A stretch of DNA of 64,000 nt from contig NZ_BBOJ01000010.1 of the NCBI RefSeq assembly GCF_000974445.1, positions 296,953 to 360,952 of the forward strand, written 5' to 3'. The position numbers and the translations under genes were made by a program. The notes below the pieces were generated by a model, which searched no databases, had not been told where the DNA came from, and worked only from the letters and a program-made list of their open reading frames with translations. Numbering within the stretch: position 1 is the stretch's first letter; the number at the start of each line of letters is the position of its first letter. Origin of the DNA: Lentzea aerocolonigenes (lineage in GTDB: Bacteria; Actinomycetota; Actinomycetes; Mycobacteriales; Pseudonocardiaceae). Positions 56,163-63,210 of the stretch are shown one piece after another.

Positions 56163-56228
56163 TCAGCAGCTGGAACAGCAGCCGCAGCCGGGACCCGTGC
56201 ACCCGGAACAGCACCCACACGTACCCAT
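56163..56228 (-). CDS. 21-aa cysteine-rich peptide
   Basis: ATG 56228 to TGA 56163. Eight of 21 residues are Cys, at positions 4, 6, 7, 10, 15, 17, 18 and 21. Two nearly identical halves, CGCCSGC and CGCCSSC, are joined by TGPG. GGGGAGG stands 5 nt before the ATG, and a strong terminator follows 14 nt past the stop, so it looks like a real unit rather than chance. No Lys, Arg, Asp or Glu, so it is uncharged apart from its ends. Could be a metal-binding peptide, a redox peptide, or a precursor. No family recognised. Confidence 0.6.
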   Translation of the reverse strand: MGTCGCCSGCTGPGCGCCSSC

Positions 56229-56366
56229 CAGGGCCTCCCCGTCCTCCAAGCCGGACCTGCGCGGGACATCCGCGCACCCCACGGTCCGCCCCGGCACCAG
56301 CCCTGGGAACCCCTCTCACCCGAACGCGCGGCGACACCACCCGAGCCGTGGCAGCACGTGACTTCG

Positions 56367-57056
56367 CTACGCGCCCAGGTCGTCCAGAGCCTTCTGCGCT
56401 GCCTCCAGTTCGGCGCGCAACTGCTCCACCCGGGCCAGTTGCTGGGCACGCGCCGCGTTCAGGACGCCCTCGACGATCTCGGCGACCTCCGGCGTGAGCA
56501 GCTTCGCGGCCTGGGCCACGGCGGCCGGGGACACCGGGGTCGGGCGGATGGCCTTGCGGGTGCCCTGCAGCACCTCGACGGTCCACTCGCCCTCGCCCGC
56601 CGTCACCAGCGTCACGGTGACCTCGGGTGTGGCGCCCTTCGAGGACGGCTTGCGCGCCGCGGGCTTCGGAGCCGCCTGTTCGACTGGTGCGGCAGCGGGT
56701 TTCGGCTTGGGGGCCGCGGGCTTCACCGGCGCCTCCGGAACGTAGGGGTGAATGATCTCAGTCTCGCGCGGCGGCTCCGGCGGCGCAGGAGGTGGGGTCG
56801 CCGGCTTCTTGCGCGGCGGGGGCTTCTCCAGCGTCAGCTCGGCCGGGGAGAAGGACATCTCGTCCTTCGAGCCCGTCGGCCTGACCTGGATGAAGTCACC
56901 CTCTTCCGGGTCGGTGAACGCCAGCAGCTTCGCCGACCTCCCCGCCTCCATCCCCACCGCGGCCGCCGTGAACCACACCAGCGGCTGGGTGCCTCCGTCC
57001 AGTTGCGAGCGCAGGCTGTCGACGTCCTCCGCCGACAGCCCGCTCTTCTTCGCCAT
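56367..57056 (-). CDS. Two-domain protein with Pro/Ala-rich linker (DUF6319-like), paralogue of 37-459
   Basis: 229 aa from ATG 57056, GGGGAGG 5 nt upstream. Residues 1-75: MAKKSGLSAEDVDSLRSQLDGG, then GDFIQVRPTGSKDEMSFSPAELTL, which I associate with an actinobacterial family of unknown function (possibly DUF6319). 76-145: Pro/Ala/Lys-rich linker. 146-229: domain shared with the protein at 37-459 (TLVTAGEGEW, AVAQAAKLL, EGVLNAARAQ, coiled coil). Cytoplasmic; role unknown. Confidence 0.82.
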   Translation of the reverse strand: MAKKSGLSAEDVDSLRSQLDGGTQPLVWFTAAAVGMEAGRSAKLLAFTDPEEGDFIQVRPTGSKDEMSFSPAELTLEKPPPRKKPATPPPAPPEPPRETEIIHPYVPEAPVKPAAPKPKPAAAPVEQAAPKPAARKPSSKGATPEVTVTLVTAGEGEWTVEVLQGTRKAIRPTPVSPAAVAQAAKLLTPEVAEIVEGVLNAARAQQLARVEQLRAELEAAQKALDDLGA

Positions 57057-57144
57057 CGCGCTGCCTCCCCACCGTTCGAACACCTGTGCCCCAGCATGCC
57101 GCATACCCCTGACATTTCTGAGCACCGGGTCGGCAGCAAGATCG

Positions 57145-58062
57145 TTACGGGTTGCCGTCGACCCCGCAGATGTAGCCGGCGTTGATGCAGTTGCGGACCC
57201 GCCGTTCCAGCTCCGCCGGGTCCCACGCGTTCATGAAGTCACCGTGGAAGGTGTAGCCGGGCGCACTCGTCACGTTGGCGCCGTTGAGCGTGCCTCCCAA
57301 CGACAACCCGGTGCCGTTCACCGGATAGGTGATCAGGAACTCCAGCCGCGGCACCACCACGGGATGCGACGACGGGCAGACCAGCCCCACCGCGAAAGCC
57401 ATGTGGTCGCGGTGGTTCGCCGAGTCGAGGTCCCTCCCGTTCCAGCACGTCGGGAAGTCCAGGTACGTCTCGACCTTGGTGCCGGGCGGGCAGTTCAGGA
57501 AGTCGCGGTTCGACGGCGACTGCGTCGTGCACGACCACCGCGCCGCGGGGTTCTGGTCCGGTGACGTCGCTTTCGCGTTGCCCACCACGTACCGCAGCCC
57601 CTGCGGATGCGCGACGGCCCGCGTCCGGTCGTGAATGCCCTGGTAGTAGATCGTCACGCTGTCGGGCGCGACCGCCTGACCGTTCTTGTAAAGCGTCGGC
57701 ACCCAATAAGCCGACTTGTCCGAGACCGGGTTGCAGTTCGTCGCCCCGGCCCGCAACGACGTCAGCGTGGAGAACGCGTCCGTCGTCCTGTTGCCGAAGA
57801 ACTCGTGCATGTGTGAGACGCCCGACTGGTTCTGGAACACGATCGGGTCGTCCTGCCTGCGATGACTGGACGCGCAGGTGACCCGGAACTCCGACCCCGG
57901 AACAGCCTGCTGCTCCACCATCGCCCGCGCCTGCTCGGCGCTGTAGACGTGGCTGTGCCCCGCGTGCGACACCGCCGGCCGCTGTCCCACGACGAGTCCC
58001 GCCGCCACGAGCGACACCGCCACCGCCGCGATGCCGATCGCACCTCGAATCCGCACGTGCAT
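57145..58062 (-). CDS. Secreted DUF1996 protein
   Basis: 305 aa from ATG 58062 with GAGGAG upstream. Signal peptide about residues 1-32 (IGIAAVAVSLVAAGLVV...VSHA). The mature part has the DUF1996 blocks: RVTCASSHRRQDDPIVFQNQSGVSHMHEFFGN, SAYWVPTLY, TKVETYLDFPTCWNGRDLDSANHRDHMAF, CPSSHPVVVPRLEFLITYP. Eight Cys suggest disulfides. Family function is unknown, though it is common in saprophytes. A perfect LacI-type box lies 27-40 nt upstream. Confidence 0.92.
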   Translation of the reverse strand: MHVRIRGAIGIAAVAVSLVAAGLVVGQRPAVSHAGHSHVYSAEQARAMVEQQAVPGSEFRVTCASSHRRQDDPIVFQNQSGVSHMHEFFGNRTTDAFSTLTSLRAGATNCNPVSDKSAYWVPTLYKNGQAVAPDSVTIYYQGIHDRTRAVAHPQGLRYVVGNAKATSPDQNPAARWSCTTQSPSNRDFLNCPPGTKVETYLDFPTCWNGRDLDSANHRDHMAFAVGLVCPSSHPVVVPRLEFLITYPVNGTGLSLGGTLNGANVTSAPGYTFHGDFMNAWDPAELERRVRNCINAGYICGVDGNP

Positions 58063-58088
58063 GGAAACTCCTCTCGCACCACGATGTG

Positions 58089-58102
58089 TGAGAGCGCTCT
58101 CA
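58089..58102. promoter_or_regulatory. LacI-family operator TGAGAGCGCTCTCA
   Basis: Perfect 14-bp palindrome with the central CG of LacI/GalR boxes, close to the CebR box TGGGAGCGCTCCCA of actinomycetes. Placed between the DUF1996 start (58062) and the next gene's end (58151). Confidence 0.75.
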
Positions 58103-58150
58103 TGACAAACGGTAAACCCAGTTGCCAGCAGATGTCTACGTGAGGCTTGC

Positions 58151-58369
58151 TCACCCGATGACGTCGGGCTCCGCTTCCTCGGCCCGCAGCCGGTACTCAC
58201 AGCCGTACTCGACGGCGTACGACAGCTCGTAGATGTGCACGATCTTCGGACCGCCGTGCAGGTGCACGTACGTCACGGTCTGCTTCGGGTCATCCGGCGT
58301 GGACGGCAGCGAGTCGACCCGGCCGTCGAGGGGACCGCCGACGTACCGCACGACGTACGGCTGGGACAT
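58151..58369 (-). CDS. Small hypothetical protein
   Basis: 72 aa from ATG 58369 with AGGAGG 5 nt upstream. Contains VRYVGGPLDGRVDSLP and TYVHLHGGPKIVHIYELS, a beta-rich profile seen in short actinobacterial proteins of unknown function. Same strand as DUF1996 but separated from it by the LacI box. Confidence 0.78.
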   Translation of the reverse strand: MSQPYVVRYVGGPLDGRVDSLPSTPDDPKQTVTYVHLHGGPKIVHIYELSYAVEYGCEYRLRAEEAEPDVIG

Positions 58370-58644
58370 GGCGACCTCCTCTCGCGTTCCTCCCAGTCTA
58401 CGAGGTCGGCCACTCGATCCGTTCCCGATACAGCCGGTTGGCTCACTCAGTCCTGTTTGCGGGCACGCGAAGGCTGCACCCGCATCGGCTCGCCCGGCAT
58501 CTTCGGGGTGCCTAGGAGAGGTCCATTGTGCTCACCAGGCAAAATGCTGACCTGGGACAACCATTGTACGGAGGGTTGTCGGGCGAGTTTCAGGCCGGTT
58601 TTCCAAGATCTTTCCAAATCGGCGTGTCGTGCGGCGTTTCGACA
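58370..58644. other. Gene-free stretch upstream of the 72-aa gene
   Basis: No reading frame with codon bias or ribosome site. Contains a weak stem ACAACC...GGGTTGT near 58558-58580 and presumably the promoter of the gene at 58369. Nothing else recognised. Confidence 0.5.
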
Positions 58645-58686
58645 TGAAGCGACCCCTTGGCTCCTGTGTTCCAAGGGGTCGCTTCA
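58645..58686. terminator. Strong hairpin terminator after the DUF397 gene
   Basis: Perfect 16-bp stem: TGAAGCGACCCCTTGG (58645-58660) and its complement at 58671-58686, loop CTCCTGTGTT. Begins 9 nt past the DUF397 stop (58696, minus strand). Confidence 0.85.
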
Positions 58687-58695
58687 CGGTCGTGA

Positions 58696-58899
58696 TCAAC
58701 CGTCGAATCGATTGTCCTTTGCCGCGTCGAGGAAAAGCCCCCACGCACCCGTGCTGAAGCTCAGCACGGAACCCTCGACGTTCTTGCTGTCGCGGGCAAA
58801 GGTCCTCTCGCCGACCAAGGCCAGCTCGACGCATTGACCTCCGTTGCCACCAGAGCGACTGGACTTGCGCCAGGTCGCTGTACTCAGGTCCGGGATCAT
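58696..58899 (-). CDS. DUF397 protein
   Basis: 67 aa from ATG 58899 with GAGGAGG 8 nt upstream; GTG 58908 is too close to that site. ATWRKSSRSGGNGGQCVELALVG and FARDSKNVEGSVLSFS..WGLFL are the DUF397 signature. Partner of the adjacent XRE/DUF5753 regulator; the pairs act in development and in toxin-antitoxin-like control in Streptomyces. Confidence 0.93.
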   Translation of the reverse strand: MIPDLSTATWRKSSRSGGNGGQCVELALVGERTFARDSKNVEGSVLSFSTGAWGLFLDAAKDNRFDG

Positions 58900-58923
58900 G
58901 GCCCGCACCTCCTCGTCTTGCCG

Positions 58924-59808
58924 TCACAGTTGCCTGGCAACAGTATCGAGCAGCTTGACCGAGGCGGACGGCGACAAAGCGCTGGTCATCAATGCTCGCC
59001 ACGTCAGCTCGTAGGACTCGATGCGGCCAGCCTCGGAGACGAAGAGCCCGTCGGTCACGTTCTCGGTGTAGGCCACGACCGTGTCGTCCGGTGACGTGAA
59101 CAAGGTGAACGGGAAGCCGGTCGCGGCGTGTGCACCGGCCTTGAACGGAACGACCTGGATGACGACCGGTCCAGGCTCGTTGCGCTTCTTGTCGTTGGCG
59201 CGCTTGCGCTTGCTCAGCTCGATGAGGTGGTGGATCTGCTCCCGCATGGCGTCCGGACCGCCGACGGTGCGCCAGAGCGCGCCCTCGCTGAACACCAGGT
59301 GCAGCTGCGGTGGGTGCTCGCTGTTCAGCCGCTCGTCGAGGAGCTTCTGACGCCACGCGCGAGCCTCCACGAGACGAGGCACGTCGCCAGGACGATGCAG
59401 CGGGCTGGCCTCGATCACGGTCCGCGCGTAGGTCTTGGTCTGCACCAGGCCGTGCACGAGCTCCGGGTCGTACGCCCGGATCAGCGTCGCGGACTCCTCG
59501 GTGCCGAAGTACTTGCGCAGGCTGTCCGGCACGGCGCTGCCCCACGGCGTCGGAGGCCGACGGCGCTTCGCCTCCTTGCCGAGGTGCTTGAGCTCCTCAC
59601 GTTCCTTGCCGCGCACCTTGAGCAGGTCGAGGAACTTGTCCAGGTCAGACGGGTTGACGCCGACACCGCCACGCAGGATCCGAGCCACCTTCGACTCGGA
59701 GCAGTCGAGCACCTCGGCGACCTGGAGCTTGCTGACGCCTGCGCTGGTCATCAGCTCACCCAGGCGCTTGCCGAGGTTCTTCTTGTAGTCGGACGGACCC
59801 TGCGTCAT
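58924..59808 (-). CDS. XRE-family regulator with DUF5753 (WhiJ-like)
   Basis: 294 aa from ATG 59808 with AGGAGGAG upstream. HTH LGKRLGELMTSAGVSKLQVAEVLDCSESKVARILRGGVGVNPSDLDKFLDLL at residues 13-60; the DUF5753 part follows (ESATLIRAYDPELVHGLVQTKTYARTVIEA, RQKLL, VFSEGALWRTVGG, VIQVVPFKAGAH). Gap to the DUF397 gene is 24 nt. Divergent from a small-gene operon over a region with three palindromes. Confidence 0.93.
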   Translation of the reverse strand: MTQGPSDYKKNLGKRLGELMTSAGVSKLQVAEVLDCSESKVARILRGGVGVNPSDLDKFLDLLKVRGKEREELKHLGKEAKRRRPPTPWGSAVPDSLRKYFGTEESATLIRAYDPELVHGLVQTKTYARTVIEASPLHRPGDVPRLVEARAWRQKLLDERLNSEHPPQLHLVFSEGALWRTVGGPDAMREQIHHLIELSKRKRANDKKRNEPGPVVIQVVPFKAGAHAATGFPFTLFTSPDDTVVAYTENVTDGLFVSEAGRIESYELTWRALMTSALSPSASVKLLDTVARQL

Positions 59809-59842
59809 CGGTGTATCTCCTCCTGATCGCGAACAGTCTGCC

Positions 59843-59903
59843 CGATCCCCGGTGGATCGCAGTTCGCCCGATCGGGCGCCTGTGCAACCTGCACGTGCAG
59901 GTT
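59843..59903. promoter_or_regulatory. Three palindromes in the XRE/operon intergenic region
   Basis: CGATCC-CCGGT-GGATCG (59843-59859), CGCCCGATCGGGCG (59865-59878) and AACCTGCACGTGCAGGTT (59886-59903), all perfect. They fill the control region between the divergent XRE gene and the operon at 60020 and are likely regulator sites. Confidence 0.65.
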
Positions 59904-60019
59904 TATGGTCGACTTGCTCGGATGCCTGCCTGTTCAGGTGTCGCAGAGCACCCGTCCTGGGCCAATTCGTCACAGTTGCGGCCCAGGGCGGGCCATACCC
60001 GCACCGGAGGTAGTTCGTC

Positions 60020-60343
60020 ATGAACGCAGGTCAGCTCGCTGTTCTCACCGTCATCGGAGGTGGGGCAGCCATCGCCGTGGTCGCGGCGCTGCTGACCTGG
60101 TTGCAGGGCTGGTTGCGTAGGCGCCATGAGGTGCAGCGTTGCAAGCAGATCGCCCTGCGGATGGCTCAGGATGCTTCGACCTGGAAGCAGAACCTGACCA
60201 GCGAGAAGAAGCTCAAGCCCGTCGTTCCGGTTCGTGACCGCCCCCTGACCGGGCCGGATCGGCGCGTGGTGTGTCCGTCGATGACCTCCCCGACAGTCGG
60301 CGGACACATCACCACGCCTCCCCGCCACGCGAGGGCCTCGTGA
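60020..60343 (+). CDS. Small membrane protein
   Basis: 107 aa, ATG 60020, GGAGG 9 nt upstream. One membrane helix (residues 7-30, LTVIGGGAAIAVVAALLTWLQGWL) followed by a basic cytoplasmic tail. Opens an operon of overlapping small genes under the XRE control region. No family recognised. Confidence 0.75.
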   Translation: MNAGQLAVLTVIGGGAAIAVVAALLTWLQGWLRRRHEVQRCKQIALRMAQDASTWKQNLTSEKKLKPVVPVRDRPLTGPDRRVVCPSMTSPTVGGHITTPPRHARAS

Positions 60344-60405
60344 GGCGCCTGCTCAACCGCCTCGACGACTGGATCGAGCGCACGTTCTTCGGGCGTCGTT
60401 CATGA
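60340..60405 (+). CDS. 21-aa basic amphipathic peptide, coupled on both sides
   Basis: GTG 60340 overlaps the preceding stop (GTGA) and its own TGA (60403-60405) overlaps the next ATG (ATGA). Reads MRRLLNRLDDWIERTFFGRR plus Ser, a basic amphipathic helix. Double coupling with the standard 4-nt overlap is the evidence that it is translated. Confidence 0.5.
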   Translation: MRRLLNRLDDWIERTFFGRRS

Positions 60406-60689
60406 CGATGCCAGCCCTACCCGGGCACATCTGGTGGCACTCGGCCGTGGACGCACAGAACCACCTCTACGTGCACGACGAGGGTGAGGAGCCCGAGGAC
60501 GGCATCTACGAAGCCGCCTGCGAGAAGCTCGTCATCCGCGACAAGCTGGTGCGCGAGGAGTACGGCTCCTACTGCCACGACTGCTTGCTCAAGCTCGGCC
60601 AGCACCAGGCGGCACGCCTTGAGGAGCACTTCGACAACTACGTCTCGACCTACGACGACTCGAAGTCCGCGCAGGACAAGGCGCCGTGA
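60402..60689 (+). CDS. Small protein with putative zinc-binding cysteines
   Basis: 95 aa. HIWWHSAVDAQNHLYVHD at the start; Cys in AACEKL and CHDCLLKLG could bind zinc with nearby His. Acidic overall. Coupled to neighbours by 4-nt overlaps. Function unknown. Confidence 0.72.
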   Translation: MTMPALPGHIWWHSAVDAQNHLYVHDEGEEPEDGIYEAACEKLVIRDKLVREEYGSYCHDCLLKLGQHQAARLEEHFDNYVSTYDDSKSAQDKAP

Positions 60690-60955
60690 ACCGCCACCTG
60701 TGGCTCCGAGCCCACCATTCGGTGATCTGGCATGCCTACCGAGCCGACCAGGTCGAGGCCGCGGAGTCCCACTCGCTCAAGGCCGCGTGCGGTCACGAGG
60801 CGCGCAGGGCCGACCTCGCGGGTGGTCCACCTCCGCCGGCCGTCGAGTTCGTGTGCGTCGTCGACATCGAGCTGCTGAACGCTCAGCGGCTCCCCAAGCC
60901 ACTTCCCGATCGTCCCCGCACCGGAGGAGACCACGATGCCGCAGGGCAGCAATAA
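60686..60955 (+). CDS. Small hypothetical protein
   Basis: 89 aa, GTG 60686 overlapping the previous stop. LWLRAHHSVIWHAYRADQ and KAACGHEARRADL; CGH and FVCVVD hint at a single Cys/His site. The 3' 20 nt overlap the next gene. No family recognised. Confidence 0.68.
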   Translation: MNRHLWLRAHHSVIWHAYRADQVEAAESHSLKAACGHEARRADLAGGPPPPAVEFVCVVDIELLNAQRLPKPLPDRPRTGGDHDAAGQQ

Positions 60956-61241
60956 GACCAGGTTCTTGGACGGGCCGTACGCCATCTTCGCGTGGCTCGG
61001 CGTCGCCCTGCTGTGGCTCGCGTTCATCTTCTCGTTCTTCGCGATGACGAGCCGGGGCTGGGGTTCGGCGCCCTACGTGTGGATGCCGATGATGCTGGGC
61101 GGCGCGTGGGGCATCTGGTTCACGTTCCACAAGAAGGAGGAGCGGAGCCCCGGCGCGACCAAGCGAGGCGCGATGCACGTCGTCGTCGCCCTCGTCACGG
61201 CCTACCTCGTGCACAAGTTCTGGAACCGCAATCGCCATTGA
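60936..61241 (+). CDS. Three-helix membrane protein
   Basis: 101 aa, ATG 60936 with CGGAGGAG about 8 nt upstream inside the previous gene. Hydrophobic helices at 14-37, 47-66 and 80-95, basic end (HKFWNRNRH). Last gene of the operon. Function unknown. Confidence 0.75.
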   Translation: MPQGSNKTRFLDGPYAIFAWLGVALLWLAFIFSFFAMTSRGWGSAPYVWMPMMLGGAWGIWFTFHKKEERSPGATKRGAMHVVVALVTAYLVHKFWNRNRH

Positions 61242-61308
61242 CCTGCGGATACCCGCACATAGGAGCAAAACCTGGCAATTGCGGGAATTAAGGCGTACTG
61301 TCGTCCAT

Positions 61309-61791
61309 ATGACGCTACTGACCGTAACGCTCCCCCTGGGGTGCACCGAAGTCAAGATCGTGAGACCCGAGGACGGCACCGAGATGTTGGTGCAGTTGCC
61401 GGTGATCGAGCAGAGCTCAACGGAAGACCCCTCGTTCACACCTGAGGTGCTCGACCGTTTCGAGCGCTACAGGAGGTACGACCGCAAGTCGCCTGCCCCT
61501 GATGTCGCCGAGTTCCTGGTGCGGGACTTGGGCTTCGAGGTCGAGGTGCCGCCGTCCAAGGCCTCGTCCGAGTTGAGGTTCATCTACACCGGTTCGAAGC
61601 GCTCAGCCACGCTGTGGCTGAACTCGGCGGGCTTGTTCTCCATCGCGAAGGATCAGTTCAACTTCGCCATGATGCTCGGGGGTGCAGTCCCGAAGGCCGA
61701 GAACCGGATCATGTTCCCGTTCGAGTCTTCCGACCCCCGAGAGATCGCGAAGACGTTTGTCTCATGGGCGAACGGCGAAGAAGGTGCTTGA
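61309..61791 (+). CDS. Hypothetical protein
   Basis: 160 aa from ATG 61309; the upstream region is relatively A/T-rich (GGAATTAAGGCGTACTG), and no ribosome site is visible, so a leaderless start is possible. Contains LGCTEVKIVRPEDGTEMLVQLP and LRFIYTGSKRSATLWLNSAGLFSIAKDQFNF. No family recognised. A strong terminator follows. Confidence 0.7.
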   Translation: MTLLTVTLPLGCTEVKIVRPEDGTEMLVQLPVIEQSSTEDPSFTPEVLDRFERYRRYDRKSPAPDVAEFLVRDLGFEVEVPPSKASSELRFIYTGSKRSATLWLNSAGLFSIAKDQFNFAMMLGGAVPKAENRIMFPFESSDPREIAKTFVSWANGEEGA

Positions 61792-61799
61792 CCCCGAGT

Positions 61800-61836
61800 A
61801 ACGACCTGCCCCGACCCGTGCTGGTCGGGGCTCGTT
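61800..61836. terminator. Bidirectional hairpin terminator
   Basis: GCCCCGACC (61808-61816) pairs perfectly with 61823-61831, and AACGA/TCGTT extends the stem outside a 3-nt bulge. Between the converging genes ending at 61791 and 61841. Confidence 0.8.
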
Positions 61837-61840
61837 GCTG

Positions 61841-62185
61841 TCAGGACGCCTTGCTCGCGAGGAACAGCGGTGGCGGGTTGGGCACGGTGCCACCGAGCCC
61901 CCGCACGGTGCTGACGACTTCGAGGTCCCACTCGTGGTGGACCTGGAGGAGCTCGCGCTGGCGGTCCTGCTCGTCTTCCATGCGGTCGACCTTGTCGGCG
62001 AGCTTGTCCAGGCGCTCGCTGACCTTCACCGCGTAGTCCACGGAGCTCGCGGTGAGCACCTGTGCCGCGTCGGCTTCGAGCTTGCGCTTCTCCGACTTGA
62101 ACTTCAGCGCCGCGATGCCGCCACCTGTCAGTCCCCCGCCGCCGAGCAGCGCGCCCACGTAGCCAACCCACTCTGGAAGGGCCAT
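61841..62185 (-). CDS. Holin-like small membrane/coiled-coil protein (phage-type)
   Basis: 114 aa. One N-terminal helix with glycines (VGYVGALLGGGGLTGGGIAAL), then a long charged coiled coil (about 45-85). This plan is common for phage proteins near the lysis genes. Start overlaps the upstream stop by one base (TGATG). Confidence 0.6.
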   Translation of the reverse strand: MALPEWVGYVGALLGGGGLTGGGIAALKFKSEKRKLEADAAQVLTASSVDYAVKVSERLDKLADKVDRMEDEQDRQRELLQVHHEWDLEVVSTVRGLGGTVPNPPPLFLASKAS

Positions 62186-62622
62186 CAGCTCGTCCTTTCA
62201 TCGGGGGCTCTGGCGACGAGCTCGGCCGCCACGCCTGAGAGTTGCTTCGCGCGGCGGATCTTCCAGATCCGGCAGATCGACGCGATAGCCAGCGCGAACA
62301 GGAACGCCGCGAATCCAAGGGCTCGGCTGCCGTTGACCCCGAGGGACCAGAGGCCGTACCACGCCCCGATGCCGGCCAACGGCCACAAGCCGATGCGCTC
62401 GATCAACACGCCCGAGACGTTGCCCATGATCATGCCAGCCAGCGCCGCGAAGGCCGAGAGGGCGAACCCGGCGATGAAGACTCTGCCCCAGGGGTCCGGG
62501 AACACCCTCAGCGTGCTCGTCGCGAACCTGTTGAAGTCCGCGAGGGCGGCGAGTCCGTAGAGGACGACCGCGGCGAGCACGGTGATCTGGAACGGTTCCC
62601 GTCCGGATGGGATGAGCTTCAT
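62185..62622 (-). CDS. Four-helix membrane protein of a phage-like cluster
   Basis: 145 aa, helices at about 12-28, 47-68, 75-95 and 100-116. Coupled to the holin-like gene. No family recognised; a lysis or membrane role is a guess from position. Confidence 0.6.
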   Translation of the reverse strand: MKLIPSGREPFQITVLAAVVLYGLAALADFNRFATSTLRVFPDPWGRVFIAGFALSAFAALAGMIMGNVSGVLIERIGLWPLAGIGAWYGLWSLGVNGSRALGFAAFLFALAIASICRIWKIRRAKQLSGVAAELVARAPDERTS

Positions 62623-62667
62623 GGTTTCCCCGTGGTCATCAGTAGTGCGGCTCGGTCGCGCGCCTCG

Positions 62668-62985
62668 TCACTCGGCCGCTGTGAACTGCTCGACGAACTG
62701 CTCGTTTGAGAGCACGAAGAACTGGGCCTGTTCCTTCTGGCCACCCCACATCGGACCGTAGATGAGCCAATGTCCGACTGGGACGCCGAAGTCCACGGGG
62801 GTCTGGTAGCCCCAAGCGAGCAGGGAACCTTCCGCTTCAGGGCTTCCCGCTCCGACCAGAATCGTCCAGGTGATGGGCGGATTGAAGGCCCCGACGAGGT
62901 TGTCGACGAAATCTTCGAAGTCGGACTGGTTGGTTTCTACCCACCGAATCGCTTCGAAACTCGGTGAATTCTGGGTGTAGCTCAT
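62668..62985 (-). CDS. Hypothetical protein of the phage-like cluster
   Basis: 105 aa, ATG 62985 with AAGGAG 4 nt upstream. Trp/Phe-rich (WTILVGAGSPEAEGSLLAWGYQTP, HWLIYGPMWGGQKEQ). Follows the truncated structural gene by 8 nt. Function unknown. Confidence 0.65.
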   Translation of the reverse strand: MSYTQNSPSFEAIRWVETNQSDFEDFVDNLVGAFNPPITWTILVGAGSPEAEGSLLAWGYQTPVDFGVPVGHWLIYGPMWGGQKEQAQFFVLSNEQFVEQFTAAE

Positions 62986-62993
62986 TGCTCTCC

Positions 62994-63210
62994 TTAAGCC
63001 GGAACGGGCTCGATCAAGAGCTGCCGGTGGTTAAAGGTGCATGACGTACTGCCATTTGAATTGCGATGTTGCATGGTCACGGTGCCGGTGGCGCCAGGGG
63101 TCAGACCGGTCTGCATCGTTCGCCTCGTGAAGAGACTCTCCATCGTGCTGACCTGCTTGGTGTAGATCTGCCAGTTGTCGGAGGCCGCGACCGTCCCCGC
63201 CGATCCAGAG
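62994..63210 (-). pseudogene. 3' remnant of a phage structural gene cut by the IS
   Basis: An open frame enters from the IS boundary and ends at TAA 62994-62996. It encodes about 71 residues with a beta-rich, Thr/Gly/Asn-rich profile (SDNWQIYTKQVSTMESLF, TPGATGTVTMQHRNSNG, CTFNHRQLLIEPVPA), like the end of a tail or fibre protein. Reading back across the boundary it meets a TAG inside the IS, so the 5' part has been displaced. Confidence 0.6.

Noticed and set aside
58447..58674. 75-aa minus-strand frame upstream of the 72-aa gene
   Set aside because: Starts inside the DUF397 terminator hairpin and lacks a ribosome site and codon bias.
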